64,000 nucleotides of DNA from Myroides fluvii (lineage in GTDB: Bacteria; Bacteroidota; Bacteroidia; Flavobacteriales; Flavobacteriaceae), in NCBI RefSeq assembly GCF_009792295.1, contig NZ_CP039934.1:2810501-2874500 (forward strand), given 5' to 3'. This document shows, one piece after another, positions 27,602-35,999 of this stretch. Numbering within the stretch: the first letter of the stretch is position 1; every line of letters starts with the position of its first letter. A program made the translations under genes and the position numbers. The notes under the pieces are model-generated. The model did no database searches and was not told where the DNA came from. It saw only the letters and a list, made by a program, of their open reading frames with translations.

Positions 27602-28077
27602 GATTTAAGGATACATATATTCTTTAATCGATAATCTGGCAAAAAAACAACTTGCGAAAAAACAAAAAAGCAAATCTAAGGTTATGGATTAATCTGATTT
27701 AAGGATACATATATTCTTTAATCGATAATCTGACGAAAAACAACTTGCGAAAAAACAAAAAAGCAAATCTAAGGTTATCGGTTAATTATCTGATTTAAGG
27801 ATACATATATTCTTTAATCGATAATCTGACAAAAAAACAACTTGCGAAAAAACAAAAAAGCAAATCTAAGGTTATCGGTTATGGGTTAATTATTGATTTA
27901 AGGATACATATATTCTTTAATCGATAATCTGACGAAAAGCAACTTGCGAAAAAACAAAAAAGCAAATCTAAGGTTATGGATTAATCTGATTTAAGGATAC
28001 ATATATTCTTTAATCGATAATCTGGCAAAAAAACAACTTGCGAAAAAACAAAAAAGCAAATCTAAAGGTTATCGATT
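27602..28077 (+). repeat. Five tandem copies of a ~95-bp unit
   Basis: Units begin with GATTTAAGGATACATATATT at 27602, 27696, 27792, 27895 and 27988, giving periods of 94, 96, 103 and 93 bp. Each holds a TTCTTTAATCGATAATCTG core, then CAACTTGCG, A-rich tracts and AAGCAAATCTAAGGTTAT. Length differences come from the linkers, which contain one to three GGTTATG-like words, the same heptamer as the adjacent array. No ORF is conserved across units. Confidence 0.92.
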
Positions 28078-28142
28078 GAAATTTTCTGAATAGCCAATTA
28101 CCCTTAAATCAGAAGACCTAACAAAAAAGCAAAAAAGCCGAA

Positions 28143-28173
28143 AAAAAAACCAACCCCTAAAAAGGATTGGTTT
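28143..28173 (-). terminator. Terminator of the COG2509 flavoprotein gene
   Basis: AAACCAA/TTGGTTT stem extended by CCC/GGA, with a long T-run on the minus strand. It is the opposite-orientation twin of the hairpin at 18969-19000. Confidence 0.75.
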
Positions 28174-28194
28174 ATCTTATCATTGTATATTTTC

Positions 28195-28231
28195 GTTGTT
28201 TGTTGTTTGTCGTTTGTTGTTTGTTGTTTGT
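28195..28231 (+). repeat. GTTGTTT short repeat
   Basis: Five overlapping GTTGTTT/GTCGTTT words, the reverse complement of the AACAAAC words in the array at 19204-19278. It lies just behind the stop of the flavoprotein gene. Confidence 0.75.
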
Positions 28232-28244
28232 CAACCATCAACAA

Positions 28245-29810
28245 TCAACCGATCCCCATACTTTCTACGCATAGAATGGCGCATTTTTCACCGTCTATAG
28301 CCGCAGAAATGATACCTCCAGCATAACCAGCTCCTTCGCCACAAGGGTATAGTCCTTTGATTTGGGGGTGTTCTAGTGATTGATCATCACGAGGTATTCT
28401 TACTGGAGAGGAGGTTCTACTTTCGGGAGCGTGTAGAATGGCCTCATTGGTAAAATAGCCATTCATTGATTTACCGAATTCCTGAAACCCTTCTCGCATA
28501 ATCTCTGTTAAGAAGTTAGGGAAGACTTCACCTAATTCAAGGGAAGTTGTTCCAGGTAAATAGGAAGTTTTCGGAATCGAGGTTGATACTTTTTTCTGTG
28601 CAAAATCGACCATGCGCTGAGCAGGAACACGTTGTGTTTCTCCCGCTAATAAGAAAGCACGTTGCTCGATTGACTTTTGGAATTCCATGCCTGCCAAAGC
28701 ACCAAATTTCTCAAAAGGTTTGAAGTCTTCTAATCGAAGTTCTACCACAATTCCAGAGTTGGCCGTTGCTTGATCGCGTTTCGAAGGCGACCAACCATTG
28801 GTAACTACTTCTCCGGGGGCCGTGGCACAAGGTGCAATTACTCCACCTGGACACATGCAAAACGAATACATTCCTCTTCCGTTGACCTGTTTTACAATGG
28901 AGTAGGGAGCAGGAGGGAGAAATTCTCCTCTATAATCACAAGAATATTGAATTTGATCAATTAGCGATTGAGGATGTTCCGCTCGAACGCCTAATGCAAA
29001 GGGTTTAGCTTCAATAAGGATGTTCTTGCGATCCAATAATTCATAAATATCACGAGCGGAGTGCCCTGTAGCTAAAATAACCTTATTTGCTTCGAGGGTA
29101 TCGCCATTTTCGAGTACAACTCCGCGCATTTCACTTCCGGCTAAGACAAAATCAACCACGCGTTTTTCGAATAGTACTTCACCGCCAAACTCTTCGATTT
29201 TGTGGCGCATGTCTTGCATGATTTTTGGCAATTTATTGGTGCCAATATGAGGATGAGCTTCAACTAAGATATCTTGTGAAGCACCAAAAGCAACAAGTAA
29301 TTCTAAGATGCGATTGATGTCGCCGCGCTTCTTAGAACGCGTATATAATTTACCGTCAGAATACGTTCCCGCACCACCTTCTCCAAAGCAATAGTTGGAG
29401 TCGGGATCGACAAGGTGTTCAATGTTGATGGCTTTCAAGTCTCTTCGACGTCCGCGCACGTCTTTTCCCCTTTCAATTACAATGGGCTTTACACCTAGTT
29501 CAATGAGTTGCAGCGCCGCAAAATAACCGGCAGGTCCCGCACCAACAACAATGACGCGTTTCGCGTCTTTTACATTTTTGTAGGCAGGAAAATCGATTAG
29601 TCTATGTGCAACTTCTTCACCCGCAAAAAATACTTGTATTTTTAAGTTGATTTTGACCAAGCGCTGTCTAGCATCAATCGAGCGCTTTAAAATTGTAATA
29701 TGTTGAATATCGGAAACTGAAGTTCGAATGTGTTGTGCAACATGAGCAGTTAATAACTCAGCTGAAGCTGCAACTTCAGGAAGCACTTGGAGCAGTAATT
29801 CTTGTGGCAT
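28245..29810 (-). CDS. FAD-dependent dehydrogenase of the COG2509 type
   Basis: 521 aa from the ATG at 29810; a TTG five codons upstream is less likely. An N-terminal ~90-residue domain precedes the FAD Rossmann motif VVGAGPAGYFAALQLIELG (about 87-105), then YCFGEGGAGTYSDGKLYTR and the C-terminal FAD block YPCGEGAGYAGGIISAAIDGEKCA. These match the uncharacterised COG2509 family of NAD(P)/FAD oxidoreductases found in most Bacteroidota. The substrate is unknown. It is a single gene; a fold-back element lies 20 bp upstream of its start. Confidence 0.88.
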   Translation of the reverse strand: MPQELLLQVLPEVAASAELLTAHVAQHIRTSVSDIQHITILKRSIDARQRLVKINLKIQVFFAGEEVAHRLIDFPAYKNVKDAKRVIVVGAGPAGYFAALQLIELGVKPIVIERGKDVRGRRRDLKAINIEHLVDPDSNYCFGEGGAGTYSDGKLYTRSKKRGDINRILELLVAFGASQDILVEAHPHIGTNKLPKIMQDMRHKIEEFGGEVLFEKRVVDFVLAGSEMRGVVLENGDTLEANKVILATGHSARDIYELLDRKNILIEAKPFALGVRAEHPQSLIDQIQYSCDYRGEFLPPAPYSIVKQVNGRGMYSFCMCPGGVIAPCATAPGEVVTNGWSPSKRDQATANSGIVVELRLEDFKPFEKFGALAGMEFQKSIEQRAFLLAGETQRVPAQRMVDFAQKKVSTSIPKTSYLPGTTSLELGEVFPNFLTEIMREGFQEFGKSMNGYFTNEAILHAPESRTSSPVRIPRDDQSLEHPQIKGLYPCGEGAGYAGGIISAAIDGEKCAILCVESMGIG

Positions 29811-29830
29811 TTTTTTATAAAGCAAATAGA

Positions 29831-29990
29831 GAACTCATTTTGACTTTTTCTAATTGGTTAAAAATTGCTCTTTTGAGCCTGCTTTTTGCCATTTTTTCAT
29901 TCCGTAGTATTGCTATGCAACTTAAAAATGTCTTTAATCAGATTCAAAAGAGCTCATTTTCACTTCAATCAAAAAAGTCAAGATGAGTTC
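29831..29990 (-). mobile_element. MITE-like fold-back element, copy A
   Basis: 160 bp with terminal inverted repeats beginning GAACTCAT (left GAACTCATTTTGACTTTTTC; right end inverted GAACTCATCTTGACTTTTTT), flanked by a 3-bp direct repeat AGA at 29828-29830 and 29991-29993. Nearly the whole element can fold on itself. It has no ORF. It is about 90% identical to the reverse complement of the element at 51272-51432. It separates the flavoprotein gene from its original upstream region. Confidence 0.85.
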
Positions 29991-30100
29991 AGAAATTAAG
30001 GCGTAAAAATACACTAAAAAAATAATAAATAATTCGCGAATTCAAATGCAAAGGAAAAAAAGAAAGTTTCTGTTGACAGCTAGTTGTCAGTGAGATATTT

Positions 30101-30108
30101 TACATTTG
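30101..30108 (+). promoter_or_regulatory. Candidate -7 box for tag
   Basis: TACATTTG matches TAnnTTTG, 53 nt upstream of the ATG. TTG words lie upstream but not at the ideal spacing. Confidence 0.4.
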
Positions 30109-30161
30109 TTGGTATAAAGGAATGGGAAAGGTCAAAAAGCAAAATTTAAAAAAGAGAAAGT

Positions 30162-30713
30162 ATGTCATATTGTGATCACGTTGAATTATTGGCCGGAGAT
30201 CGAAGAATACTCCACAAGAACTACCACGACAACCAGTATGGTTTTCCTATTCACGAGGACAATGAATTATTTGGACGCTTATTGATGGAGATCAATCAAG
30301 CGGGGTTGAGCTGGGAAACGATACTCAAAAAAGAAGAAGCGTTTAGAATAGCTTATAGTAATTTTGACATTCAGGCGGTAGCGGCTTATACAGAAGAGGA
30401 TCGCTTGCGTTTGATGCAGGATGCTGGGATTATTCGAAACCGCCTCAAGATTAACGCAGCGATTGAAAATGCAAAAGTTATAATGCAGCTTCAGCGAGAA
30501 TTTGGGTCATTCGAACAGTGGTTAGAACACCATCATCCAAAAACGAAGGAGGAATGGGTCAAGTTGTTTAAAAAGCATTTTCGCTTTACGGGAGGTGAAA
30601 TTGTCAATGAGTTTTTGATGAGTATAGGCTATTTAAAAGGAGCACATGCAGAAACGTGCCCCATATATACCGTTGTGTTAGAACAACAGCCTTTATGGTC
30701 TCTTGAAGAGTAA
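30162..30713 (+). CDS. tag: DNA-3-methyladenine glycosylase I
   Basis: 183 aa, the usual Tag length. The zinc ligands are recognisable: Cys4 (MSYCDH) and an early His in HKNYHDNQYG, together with the C-terminal H-A-E-T-C segment. The alkylbase pocket motif appears as LLMEINQAGLSWETILKKEEAFRIAYSNFD. It excises 3-methyladenine from alkylated DNA as the first step of base-excision repair. It is a stand-alone gene with a -7 box. Nothing in it looks damaged. Confidence 0.95.
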   Translation: MSYCDHVELLAGDRRILHKNYHDNQYGFPIHEDNELFGRLLMEINQAGLSWETILKKEEAFRIAYSNFDIQAVAAYTEEDRLRLMQDAGIIRNRLKINAAIENAKVIMQLQREFGSFEQWLEHHHPKTKEEWVKLFKKHFRFTGGEIVNEFLMSIGYLKGAHAETCPIYTVVLEQQPLWSLEE

Positions 30714-30921
30714 GTGTGTTTTTGTATCTAACTCTTCGGTTTACAAGAAGATAGAAGTTTTTAGCGGTGTTAAATTTTTCCTATTCTTAAGAGAGAATTT
30801 TGCGTTCCCCGTCTTTTTTTGTTATCTTTAAGCTTGTCCTTAAAATGAAGAAACAGCAAATCTCAATATAAGCTGAATGGATTTTAAGGTTTAATATTCA
30901 AGTAAACCAATACAAACACAG

Positions 30922-31905
30922 ATGGAATTTAGAAAACTAGGTGCTTCTGATATAGAAGTATCCGCTATTACTTTTGGCGCATGGGCGGCAGGGGGATGGA
31001 TGTGGGGAAGTACAGACCGAAAAGAAGCGGTAGAAGCGATGCAAGCAGCCCATCAAGAAGGAGTAACCACCATTGATACCGCGCCTATTTACGGGCAAGG
31101 GGTTAGTGAGGAAATTGTAGGAGAGGCCATAAAGGGATTGGGCCGTGATAAAGTACAACTCTTGACTAAGTTTGGCATGCGTTGGGACTTAAACGAGCCT
31201 CAAGGTACTTTTGTGATGCATAGTCAAAATAACCAAGGCCAAGATATCGATATTTACAAATACGCAAGTAAAGCTAGTGTAATCAAAGAAGTAGAAGATA
31301 GTTTGAAGCGCTTAGGTACGGATTATATCGATTTGTTACAACTGCACTGGCCGGATGGAACAACTCCGATTGCAGAAACCATGGAAGCGATGGAATTGTT
31401 GATTCAACAAGGTAAAATTCGCGCAGCAGGTGTGAGTAATTATACGGTAGAACAGGTGAAGGAAGCGAGAACTACTTTGGGAATTGTCAGTAATCAAGTG
31501 CCGTATAGCATGCTCAATCGAGAAATCGAGCAAGAATTAGTTCCTTATGCTTTAGCGAATGATTTGAGTATTATTGCGTACAGCCCAATGGAAAGAGGAT
31601 TGCTAACGGGTAAATACTTTAAAGCGAATGCATTTGCGGAAGGAGATCACCGTTCGAGTTATTTCTCTCAATTCAATCTGCCAAAAGTAGAGAATTTTCT
31701 AGAAGAGATTCGACCGCTAGCGGAAGAAAAACGCGCAACTTTTGCCCAGTTGGTTCTAAGATGGACCACGTTGCAACCCGCAATAACTGTTACTTTAGCA
31801 GGCGCCCGAAATGCCAAACAAGCCATTGCCAACGCACAGGCAATGCAGATTGCTTTGAATCCAGCTGAAATTGATTTTATCAATCGCGCGTTGGCAAAAA
31901 TGTAA
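30922..31905 (+). CDS. Aldo/keto reductase
   Basis: 327 aa TIM barrel. The catalytic tetrad is visible as Asp52 and Tyr57 (IDTAPIYGQG), Lys83 (LLTKFGM) and His142 (LLQLHWPDG). The C-terminal nucleotide-binding part (AGARNAKQAIANAQAM) is typical of bacterial AKRs related to YhdN/IolS. It reduces aldehydes or ketones using NADPH; the substrate is not predictable. It is a single gene, and a strong terminator lies between it and the convergent GNAT gene. Confidence 0.92.
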   Translation: MEFRKLGASDIEVSAITFGAWAAGGWMWGSTDRKEAVEAMQAAHQEGVTTIDTAPIYGQGVSEEIVGEAIKGLGRDKVQLLTKFGMRWDLNEPQGTFVMHSQNNQGQDIDIYKYASKASVIKEVEDSLKRLGTDYIDLLQLHWPDGTTPIAETMEAMELLIQQGKIRAAGVSNYTVEQVKEARTTLGIVSNQVPYSMLNREIEQELVPYALANDLSIIAYSPMERGLLTGKYFKANAFAEGDHRSSYFSQFNLPKVENFLEEIRPLAEEKRATFAQLVLRWTTLQPAITVTLAGARNAKQAIANAQAMQIALNPAEIDFINRALAKM

Positions 31906-31997
31906 TTTGACGAAAAAATATAAGGCTATCAAAACAGGCAGATGAGTCGCCTGAGGCTTGAACATTCGAAATTATATTTCTGTTTTCTATTCATAAA

Positions 31998-32034
31998 AAA
32001 TGCCCCAAAAAGTGTCTAACTTTTTGGGGCATTT
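31998..32034. terminator. Terminator between the aldo/keto reductase and GNAT genes
   Basis: Perfect 16-bp arms AAATGCCCCAAAAAGT/ACTTTTTGGGGCATTT with loop GTCTA. The same hairpin with small changes recurs at 34868-34896. Confidence 0.8.
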
Positions 32035-32101
32035 CTATGATGCAAAAGATCATCCTCTTTCTATGCTATTTGAATAAATAGTTCATCATATCAAGGGCTT
32101 G

Positions 32102-32611
32102 TTATTCTTTCCAGCGAACCAAAAGATACGAAGGTTGTTCAAAAGGTTTCATTTGAATCTCCTCTAAAATTTCAAATCCCCACTTTTTGAAATGAGGAAG
32201 TAAAGGATCGCCTTGTAAAACTTCCAACCAAATCGCATCGTATTGCTTAGTTAAGGATAAGGTTTTGTTCCACAAAGAAGCTCTTATTTCTTCCTGATTG
32301 TATTCGGGTTGAAGGTAAAAGGAAGCTAAATTAATTGCTTTTTTGTCCGCCAATTGGGCGGGTTGATCGACTGGTTTGATCATCGCATATCCTGCGGGAA
32401 TGTCGTTTTGATACACCGTCAGCATTTGCGTACTTAAATCATTGAGCTCTAATACGGTTTCTTTGTGATCGAGTTGTTGTGCCAGGTATTGATTGAAAGA
32501 CATTTCCTCTACAATTGAAGTATACATTCCTCTAATTTGAGCTTCTCTTAATTGAAAAAGAACGTTTAATCCTTCTTCTGTTGCTATCGTAAATTTTGTT
32601 ATAATATTCAT
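32102..32611 (-). CDS. GNAT-like N-acetyltransferase
   Basis: 169 aa. The order of elements fits a GNAT fold: an N-terminal helix pair, a central strand LTVYQNDIPAGYAMIKP, the beta-4/alpha-3 area INLASFYLQPEYNQEEIRASLWNKTLSL in place of the canonical acetyl-CoA loop, and a final strand pair IWLEVLQGDPLLPHFKKWGFEILEE. The pyrophosphate loop (R/Q-x-x-G-x-G/A) is not standard, so activity is uncertain. It is divergent from the Crp-type regulator, and both have -7 boxes in the shared intergenic region. Confidence 0.65.
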   Translation of the reverse strand: MNIITKFTIATEEGLNVLFQLREAQIRGMYTSIVEEMSFNQYLAQQLDHKETVLELNDLSTQMLTVYQNDIPAGYAMIKPVDQPAQLADKKAINLASFYLQPEYNQEEIRASLWNKTLSLTKQYDAIWLEVLQGDPLLPHFKKWGFEILEEIQMKPFEQPSYLLVRWKE

Positions 32612-32630
32612 GTTGAATCGTGTTTATACA

Positions 32631-32638
32631 CAAAGATA
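32631..32638 (-). promoter_or_regulatory. Candidate -7 box for the GNAT-like gene
   Basis: The minus strand reads TATCTTTG (TAnnTTTG), 19 nt before the ATG. Confidence 0.45.
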
Positions 32639-32726
32639 AAAGAATAAGACATTTTTTTTCGATATTAGGAGAAGTAAAAACGCAGTGCGAAAACAACCAT
32701 TTCGATATTTTTATCTTTTCCTTTAT

Positions 32727-32734
32727 TAACTTTG
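32727..32734 (+). promoter_or_regulatory. Candidate -7 box for the Crp/Fnr-type gene
   Basis: TAACTTTG matches TAnnTTTG, 18 nt before the ATG at 32753. A Crp-type regulator could bind between this box and the divergent one at 32631. Confidence 0.45.
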
Positions 32735-32752
32735 AATCACTATTCTTTTATT

Positions 32753-33286
32753 ATGCATTCAACAGAACAACCTTTATTTGCTCTTTTACGCGAGTATTTT
32801 ATCCCGATTTCTCTTCCAACAAAAACGAATTTATTGGAAGAAGGACAATATTCGAAACACTTTTACTTTGTTAAACAGGGGGTATTACGTGGTTGGACGC
32901 TACATGAAGGCAAAGAAGTCACATTTCAATTTGTATTTGAGGGAGACTTTTTCTGTAGTATAGAGAGTTTCTGGTATAATAAGCCAAGTCAATATACGCT
33001 TGAGGCCCTAGAACCTGTAGAGCTGTTGGCTTTAGATAAACAACAATTAAACGAGCTGATGCAAAAGAATATCCAAATTTTGGAAGCCTTTACTTCCTAT
33101 ATAATTGCTCGTTTATTAACCTATCAAAAAATGGTAATCGGGCGAATTAAAGAAAATCCCGAAAAGCGCTATAAACAATTACAGCAAATAGCACCTGAGT
33201 TAATTCAACGGATTCCCCAACATTACATTGCTTCTTATTTGGGGATAACACCTGTATCGCTCAGTAGAATTCGCAACAGGCGTTAA
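32753..33286 (+). CDS. Crp/Fnr-family transcriptional regulator
   Basis: 177 aa from the ATG at 32753; an upstream TTG would overlap the -7 box. Residues 1-120 form the cNMP-binding beta-barrel (FYFVKQGVLRGWTLHEGKEVTFQFVFEGDFFCSIESFWYNKPSQYTLEALEPVELLAL). A helical linker and the HTH (IPQHYIASYLGITPVSLSRIRNR) follow. The canonical cAMP-contact R-S pair is absent, as in most Bacteroidota members of this group, so the ligand is unknown. The NTF2-like gene 68 bp downstream may be a target or co-transcribed. Confidence 0.9.
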   Translation: MHSTEQPLFALLREYFIPISLPTKTNLLEEGQYSKHFYFVKQGVLRGWTLHEGKEVTFQFVFEGDFFCSIESFWYNKPSQYTLEALEPVELLALDKQQLNELMQKNIQILEAFTSYIIARLLTYQKMVIGRIKENPEKRYKQLQQIAPELIQRIPQHYIASYLGITPVSLSRIRNRR

Positions 33287-33354
33287 TTAACAATTGTTAT
33301 CGTTCATCCTTTTTCAATCGCCCACCTTTACAGTATAATTTTAAAGCACTGAAC

Positions 33355-33738
33355 ATGGAAAAGTTAGTTGAAGCGATGTTACACACAATTATCGAAGGAC
33401 AAGCGTATAATGAACGCGATATACAGCACTACTTTAGTCCCAAGTACAAACAAATTGTCGATCAGGTGCAATTGGATTTCGCAGGATTCAAACAGCATAT
33501 TCACAAGCTAAAAGAACTCATAGCATCCGTAGAGATCACCATCCTCAATACAGCTAGTCGTGGCAATACCGTATTTACTAAGCATTTAGTCTCATCCGTG
33601 TTGAAGGATGGTATCTGCTACAAACACAAAGTAATGGCTGAGTTTACAATTGAAGAAGGGAAAATTACCCGTTGTGAAGAGCTAACTTTGTTGATAGAGG
33701 GATTAGCACAGGGAAAGCAATTGGGGGCTGTTGTTTAA
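33355..33738 (+). CDS. NTF2-like/SnoaL-like small protein
   Basis: 127 aa. The pattern (helix EKLVEAMLHTIIEGQ, YFSPKYKQIVDQVQLDFAGFKQHIHKLKELIASVEITILNTASRGNTVFTKHLVSSVLKDG, KVMAEFTIEEGKITRCEELTLLI) fits the cone-shaped NTF2/SnoaL fold used by many small enzymes and binding proteins. No catalytic residues can be assigned. It follows the Crp-type regulator and ends before a strong terminator, so the two may form one unit. Confidence 0.7.
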   Translation: MEKLVEAMLHTIIEGQAYNERDIQHYFSPKYKQIVDQVQLDFAGFKQHIHKLKELIASVEITILNTASRGNTVFTKHLVSSVLKDGICYKHKVMAEFTIEEGKITRCEELTLLIEGLAQGKQLGAVV

Positions 33739-33783
33739 GAACCTTTATTTGATTTCAAGCACTAGATCAAACTTGATAGTATG

Positions 33784-33812
33784 AAAAAGGTTGGATCTAA
33801 TCCAACCTTTTT
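33784..33812. terminator. Bidirectional terminator between the NTF2-like gene and tatA
   Basis: Perfect 12-bp arms AAAAAGGTTGGA/TCCAACCTTTTT with a 5-nt loop and T-runs. Confidence 0.8.
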
Positions 33813-33814
33813 TT

Positions 33815-34051
33815 TTACTTTGTAGCTACTTCTTCTGTTACTTCAGTAGTAGCATTCGTCATTTTTTGTTTAGGAGCTGCAGTATTTGCATTGGTTTCAC
33901 GTGTAGCTTCTTTAAACTCCCTAATTCCTGTTCCAAGTCCCTTCATTAATTCGGGTATTTTCTTACCTCCAAATAATAGTAAAGCTATTGCAACAACAAC
34001 TATAAGTTCAGATGGTGCTACTCCTCCTAAGGGTAATGTAGTCATCAACAT
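33815..34051 (-). CDS. tatA: Twin-arginine translocase subunit TatA/TatE
   Basis: 78 aa. A single N-terminal membrane helix ([15 protein letters not shown]) is followed by the TatA hinge and amphipathic helix [23 protein letters not shown] and a charged tail. TatA oligomerises to form the translocation path for folded, RR-signal proteins. The phospholipase C at 16.4 kb carries such a signal. No tatC is in the window. Start could be Met1 (34051) or Met3 (34045). A TAnnTTTG box lies 28 nt upstream. Confidence 0.93.
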   Translation of the reverse strand: MLMTTLPLGGVAPSELIVVVAIALLLFGGKKIPELMKGLGTGIREFKEATRETNANTAAPKQKMTNATTEVTEEVATK

Positions 34052-34079
34052 GGTTGAATATATTAGTGGTTGAGAAAAA

Positions 34080-34087
34080 CAAATGTA
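34080..34087 (-). promoter_or_regulatory. Candidate -7 box for tatA
   Basis: The minus strand reads TACATTTG (TAnnTTTG), 28 nt before the first ATG. The rest of 34088-34323 is AT-rich with nothing else recognised. Confidence 0.45.
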
Positions 34088-34323
34088 AATAAGGGTAAAA
34101 TTGTAATAATAGTATTTAACATAACTTTGTTATTGGATTAAATGATTTATATTGGGTTTGTGTGGGTTAAAATTTAAAATATTAACATAGTGTCCTGAAA
34201 AAGAAAGCTATTTTTATTTATTACGCTTAGTTGTTGAGGATGTTCTGTTTAAATCCTTAACAATATCCAAAAAAGAGTTTTTTAAAACTTTAGTTTAGAG
34301 AATCGCAGGTTATGATTTAAACG

Positions 34324-34331
34324 TATCTTTG
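34324..34331 (+). promoter_or_regulatory. Candidate -7 box for the 166-aa membrane protein
   Basis: TATCTTTG matches TAnnTTTG, 53 nt upstream of the ATG. Confidence 0.35.
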
Positions 34332-34384
34332 GTTGTACATTTTGCGTAGGATACAACTCACCTTTCATTTATAACCTTTACTTC

Positions 34385-34885
34385 ATGACGCATTTATTCT
34401 ATTTTAAGCGCAAGACGCGTATCCAAATTGGCGTTACTTTGACGTATATCGGAGGTCTATTCTTTTTGGTTTACTATCAGCCTGTTGTTTTACTTGCCTT
34501 ATTATTGTTGTTCTTTATGATTATTGGTTTGAATCTCCTTGTGTGCGAGTGGAGGACCTGCTATCTCGTTTACCATAAAATGCCTGCACTTGAGGTCGGA
34601 GCAACTTGTTTTATCGATCATCGTTTAAAGTTAAAAATACCTTGGGACGAGGTAGTGGAAGTAGAGTTGAAGCATTTTAAGTCTGGGTATTATGGAATTG
34701 TATATCAAGTTAGAGAGGAGAGGGTTATAAAAAAACAGCTTCAAAAACCCTATCAGAAATGGCTGTGTGGGGTAATAGGAGTAAAACGATACAGTACCCT
34801 CCATTTATATCGGATCAACGCGAACAAATATGAGTTGTTTGAGCGTATGGAACAGTATCAAAAAAAAGCCCCAAAAAGGGTCTAA
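34385..34885 (+). CDS. Small membrane protein, STM3941-like
   Basis: 166 aa. Two close hydrophobic helices (about residues 13-30 and 33-52) are followed by a soluble PH-like region with the pattern IPWDEVVEVELKHFKSGYYGIVYQV and a C-terminal L-H-L-Y-R-I-N-A-N segment. This layout resembles the STM3941-type proteins often annotated as hypothetical in Bacteroidota. No function is known. It is a single gene, and its stop overlaps the next terminator hairpin. Confidence 0.6.
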   Translation: MTHLFYFKRKTRIQIGVTLTYIGGLFFLVYYQPVVLLALLLLFFMIIGLNLLVCEWRTCYLVYHKMPALEVGATCFIDHRLKLKIPWDEVVEVELKHFKSGYYGIVYQVREERVIKKQLQKPYQKWLCGVIGVKRYSTLHLYRINANKYELFERMEQYQKKAPKRV

Positions 34886-34918
34886 CTTTTTGGGGCATGT
34901 CTAAAAAGACGTCTTTTT
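34868..34918. terminator. Double terminator between the membrane protein and thioredoxin-like genes
   Basis: First hairpin GCCCCAAAAAG ... CTTTTTGGGGC (34868-34896), almost the same as the one at 31998-32034. A perfect 16-bp palindrome AAAAAGACGTCTTTTT (34903-34918) follows. Confidence 0.75.
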
Positions 34919-34928
34919 GAGCTTTTCC

Positions 34929-35516
34929 TTATTTTTTAGGGGCATTTTCTAAAAACATTTCTTTCACCTTGGCCGTGCTATATCCTTTTCCTTCTTCTAA
35001 CTCACCCGAAGAGATGATATTCAGCACCTCTCCCTGACCATCCAATACAAAAAAGAAAGGATATCCTAGATTGCGCGCATTAGGTGTATATGTATTAAAA
35101 ACCGCTTTATTTTTGTTTTTTTGAGAATAATTCAAGTGATAATACACGAAATTTTGATCTACTACCTCTTTTAATTCAGGTGTTTGTTGTACAAAATCAT
35201 TGAATCGCAAGCACCAGATACACCAGTTTCCACCTGCTTGTACAAAGACGTATTTCCCTTCTTTCTTCGCTTGAGCAATTCGTTCATTTAGTTTTGCTTG
35301 TGCATCTTCTTCTTCGTTATACGGTTTGCTTAGTGTTTCTTTTTCTTGTTCAATCTGTTTTTTTAAAGCTAACGTATCGACTTCAATCTGAGGTTGAGGT
35401 GTAGCCATTTGTTCCGTTGATGGATCAATAACAGGAGTTGTTTTCTTCTCTTGTTTACAACTGATTATGGATACAGTTGAAAGTAGAACCAAACCAAGTA
35501 GCGTTTTTCTTTTCAT
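34929..35516 (-). CDS. Thioredoxin-fold lipoprotein
   Basis: 195 aa from the ATG at 35516; the frame is open further upstream, but the lipoprotein signal MKRKTLLGLVLLSTVSIISC (Cys20) fixes the start. A charged linker precedes a thioredoxin-like domain with the redox motif W-C-I-W-C (Cys99, Cys102) in VFVQAGGNWCIWCLRF and the cis-Pro strand NLGYPFFFVLDGQGE. It is probably an envelope thiol reductase or oxidase of the DUF255/thioredoxin_7 type. It is a single gene convergent with the 34385-34885 gene. Confidence 0.88.
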   Translation of the reverse strand: MKRKTLLGLVLLSTVSIISCKQEKKTTPVIDPSTEQMATPQPQIEVDTLALKKQIEQEKETLSKPYNEEEDAQAKLNERIAQAKKEGKYVFVQAGGNWCIWCLRFNDFVQQTPELKEVVDQNFVYYHLNYSQKNKNKAVFNTYTPNARNLGYPFFFVLDGQGEVLNIISSGELEEGKGYSTAKVKEMFLENAPKK

Positions 35517-35999
35517 GTGAAATATTAATTTGCTTTTGCGGTACAAAGTAATGAAATTATAGTGAATAAGCGATTGTTGTAAACGGTTATTTAACAAGAG
35601 GAATCAACGCTTTTTGGTAAATCTCCCTTCCTTTTTGAAGTTAATATTTCAATAATGTAAAGCCAATGTTTTCTAGGTGAATATTGAATTATGAAATGGT
35701 TAAGGATTTGATTGTTTGTGTTTTATATTGTTTTTTGGTTGTACTTTCGACTTGTGAAAAAGAAAAGAGAAGTAAAATAAAAAAAAGGTTACAACATGCA
35801 ATAGCCTAAAAGGACCAATGCTATCTTAAGCGATTTTTGAGAAACGATTAAACCCCTGTGTTTTCTGTTTTCTCAACCTAAAGTTTGTCTATTTATTGAT
35901 CCCAATTAGTTACTATTTTATGGTCCGACCAGCATTGTCGTTGTAACTTTTTTTTTATAATTGCTTTCGTCAATTGTTTTAACTATAAATAATTAGAAC
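35517..35999. other. Intergenic region between divergent genes
   Basis: About 480 bp with no supported ORF, repeat or RNA gene. It must hold the promoters of the thioredoxin-like lipoprotein and the 186-aa protein. Confidence 0.4.

Noticed and set aside
27390..27634. Open frames through the heptamer array encoding GYGLWVM repeats
   Set aside because: They exist only because 21 nt equals three heptamers; no start context or conservation, so not genes.
27602..28077. Possible CRISPR array
   Set aside because: Periods of ~95 bp with nearly identical whole units and very short linkers do not fit repeat-spacer structure, and no cas gene is in the window.
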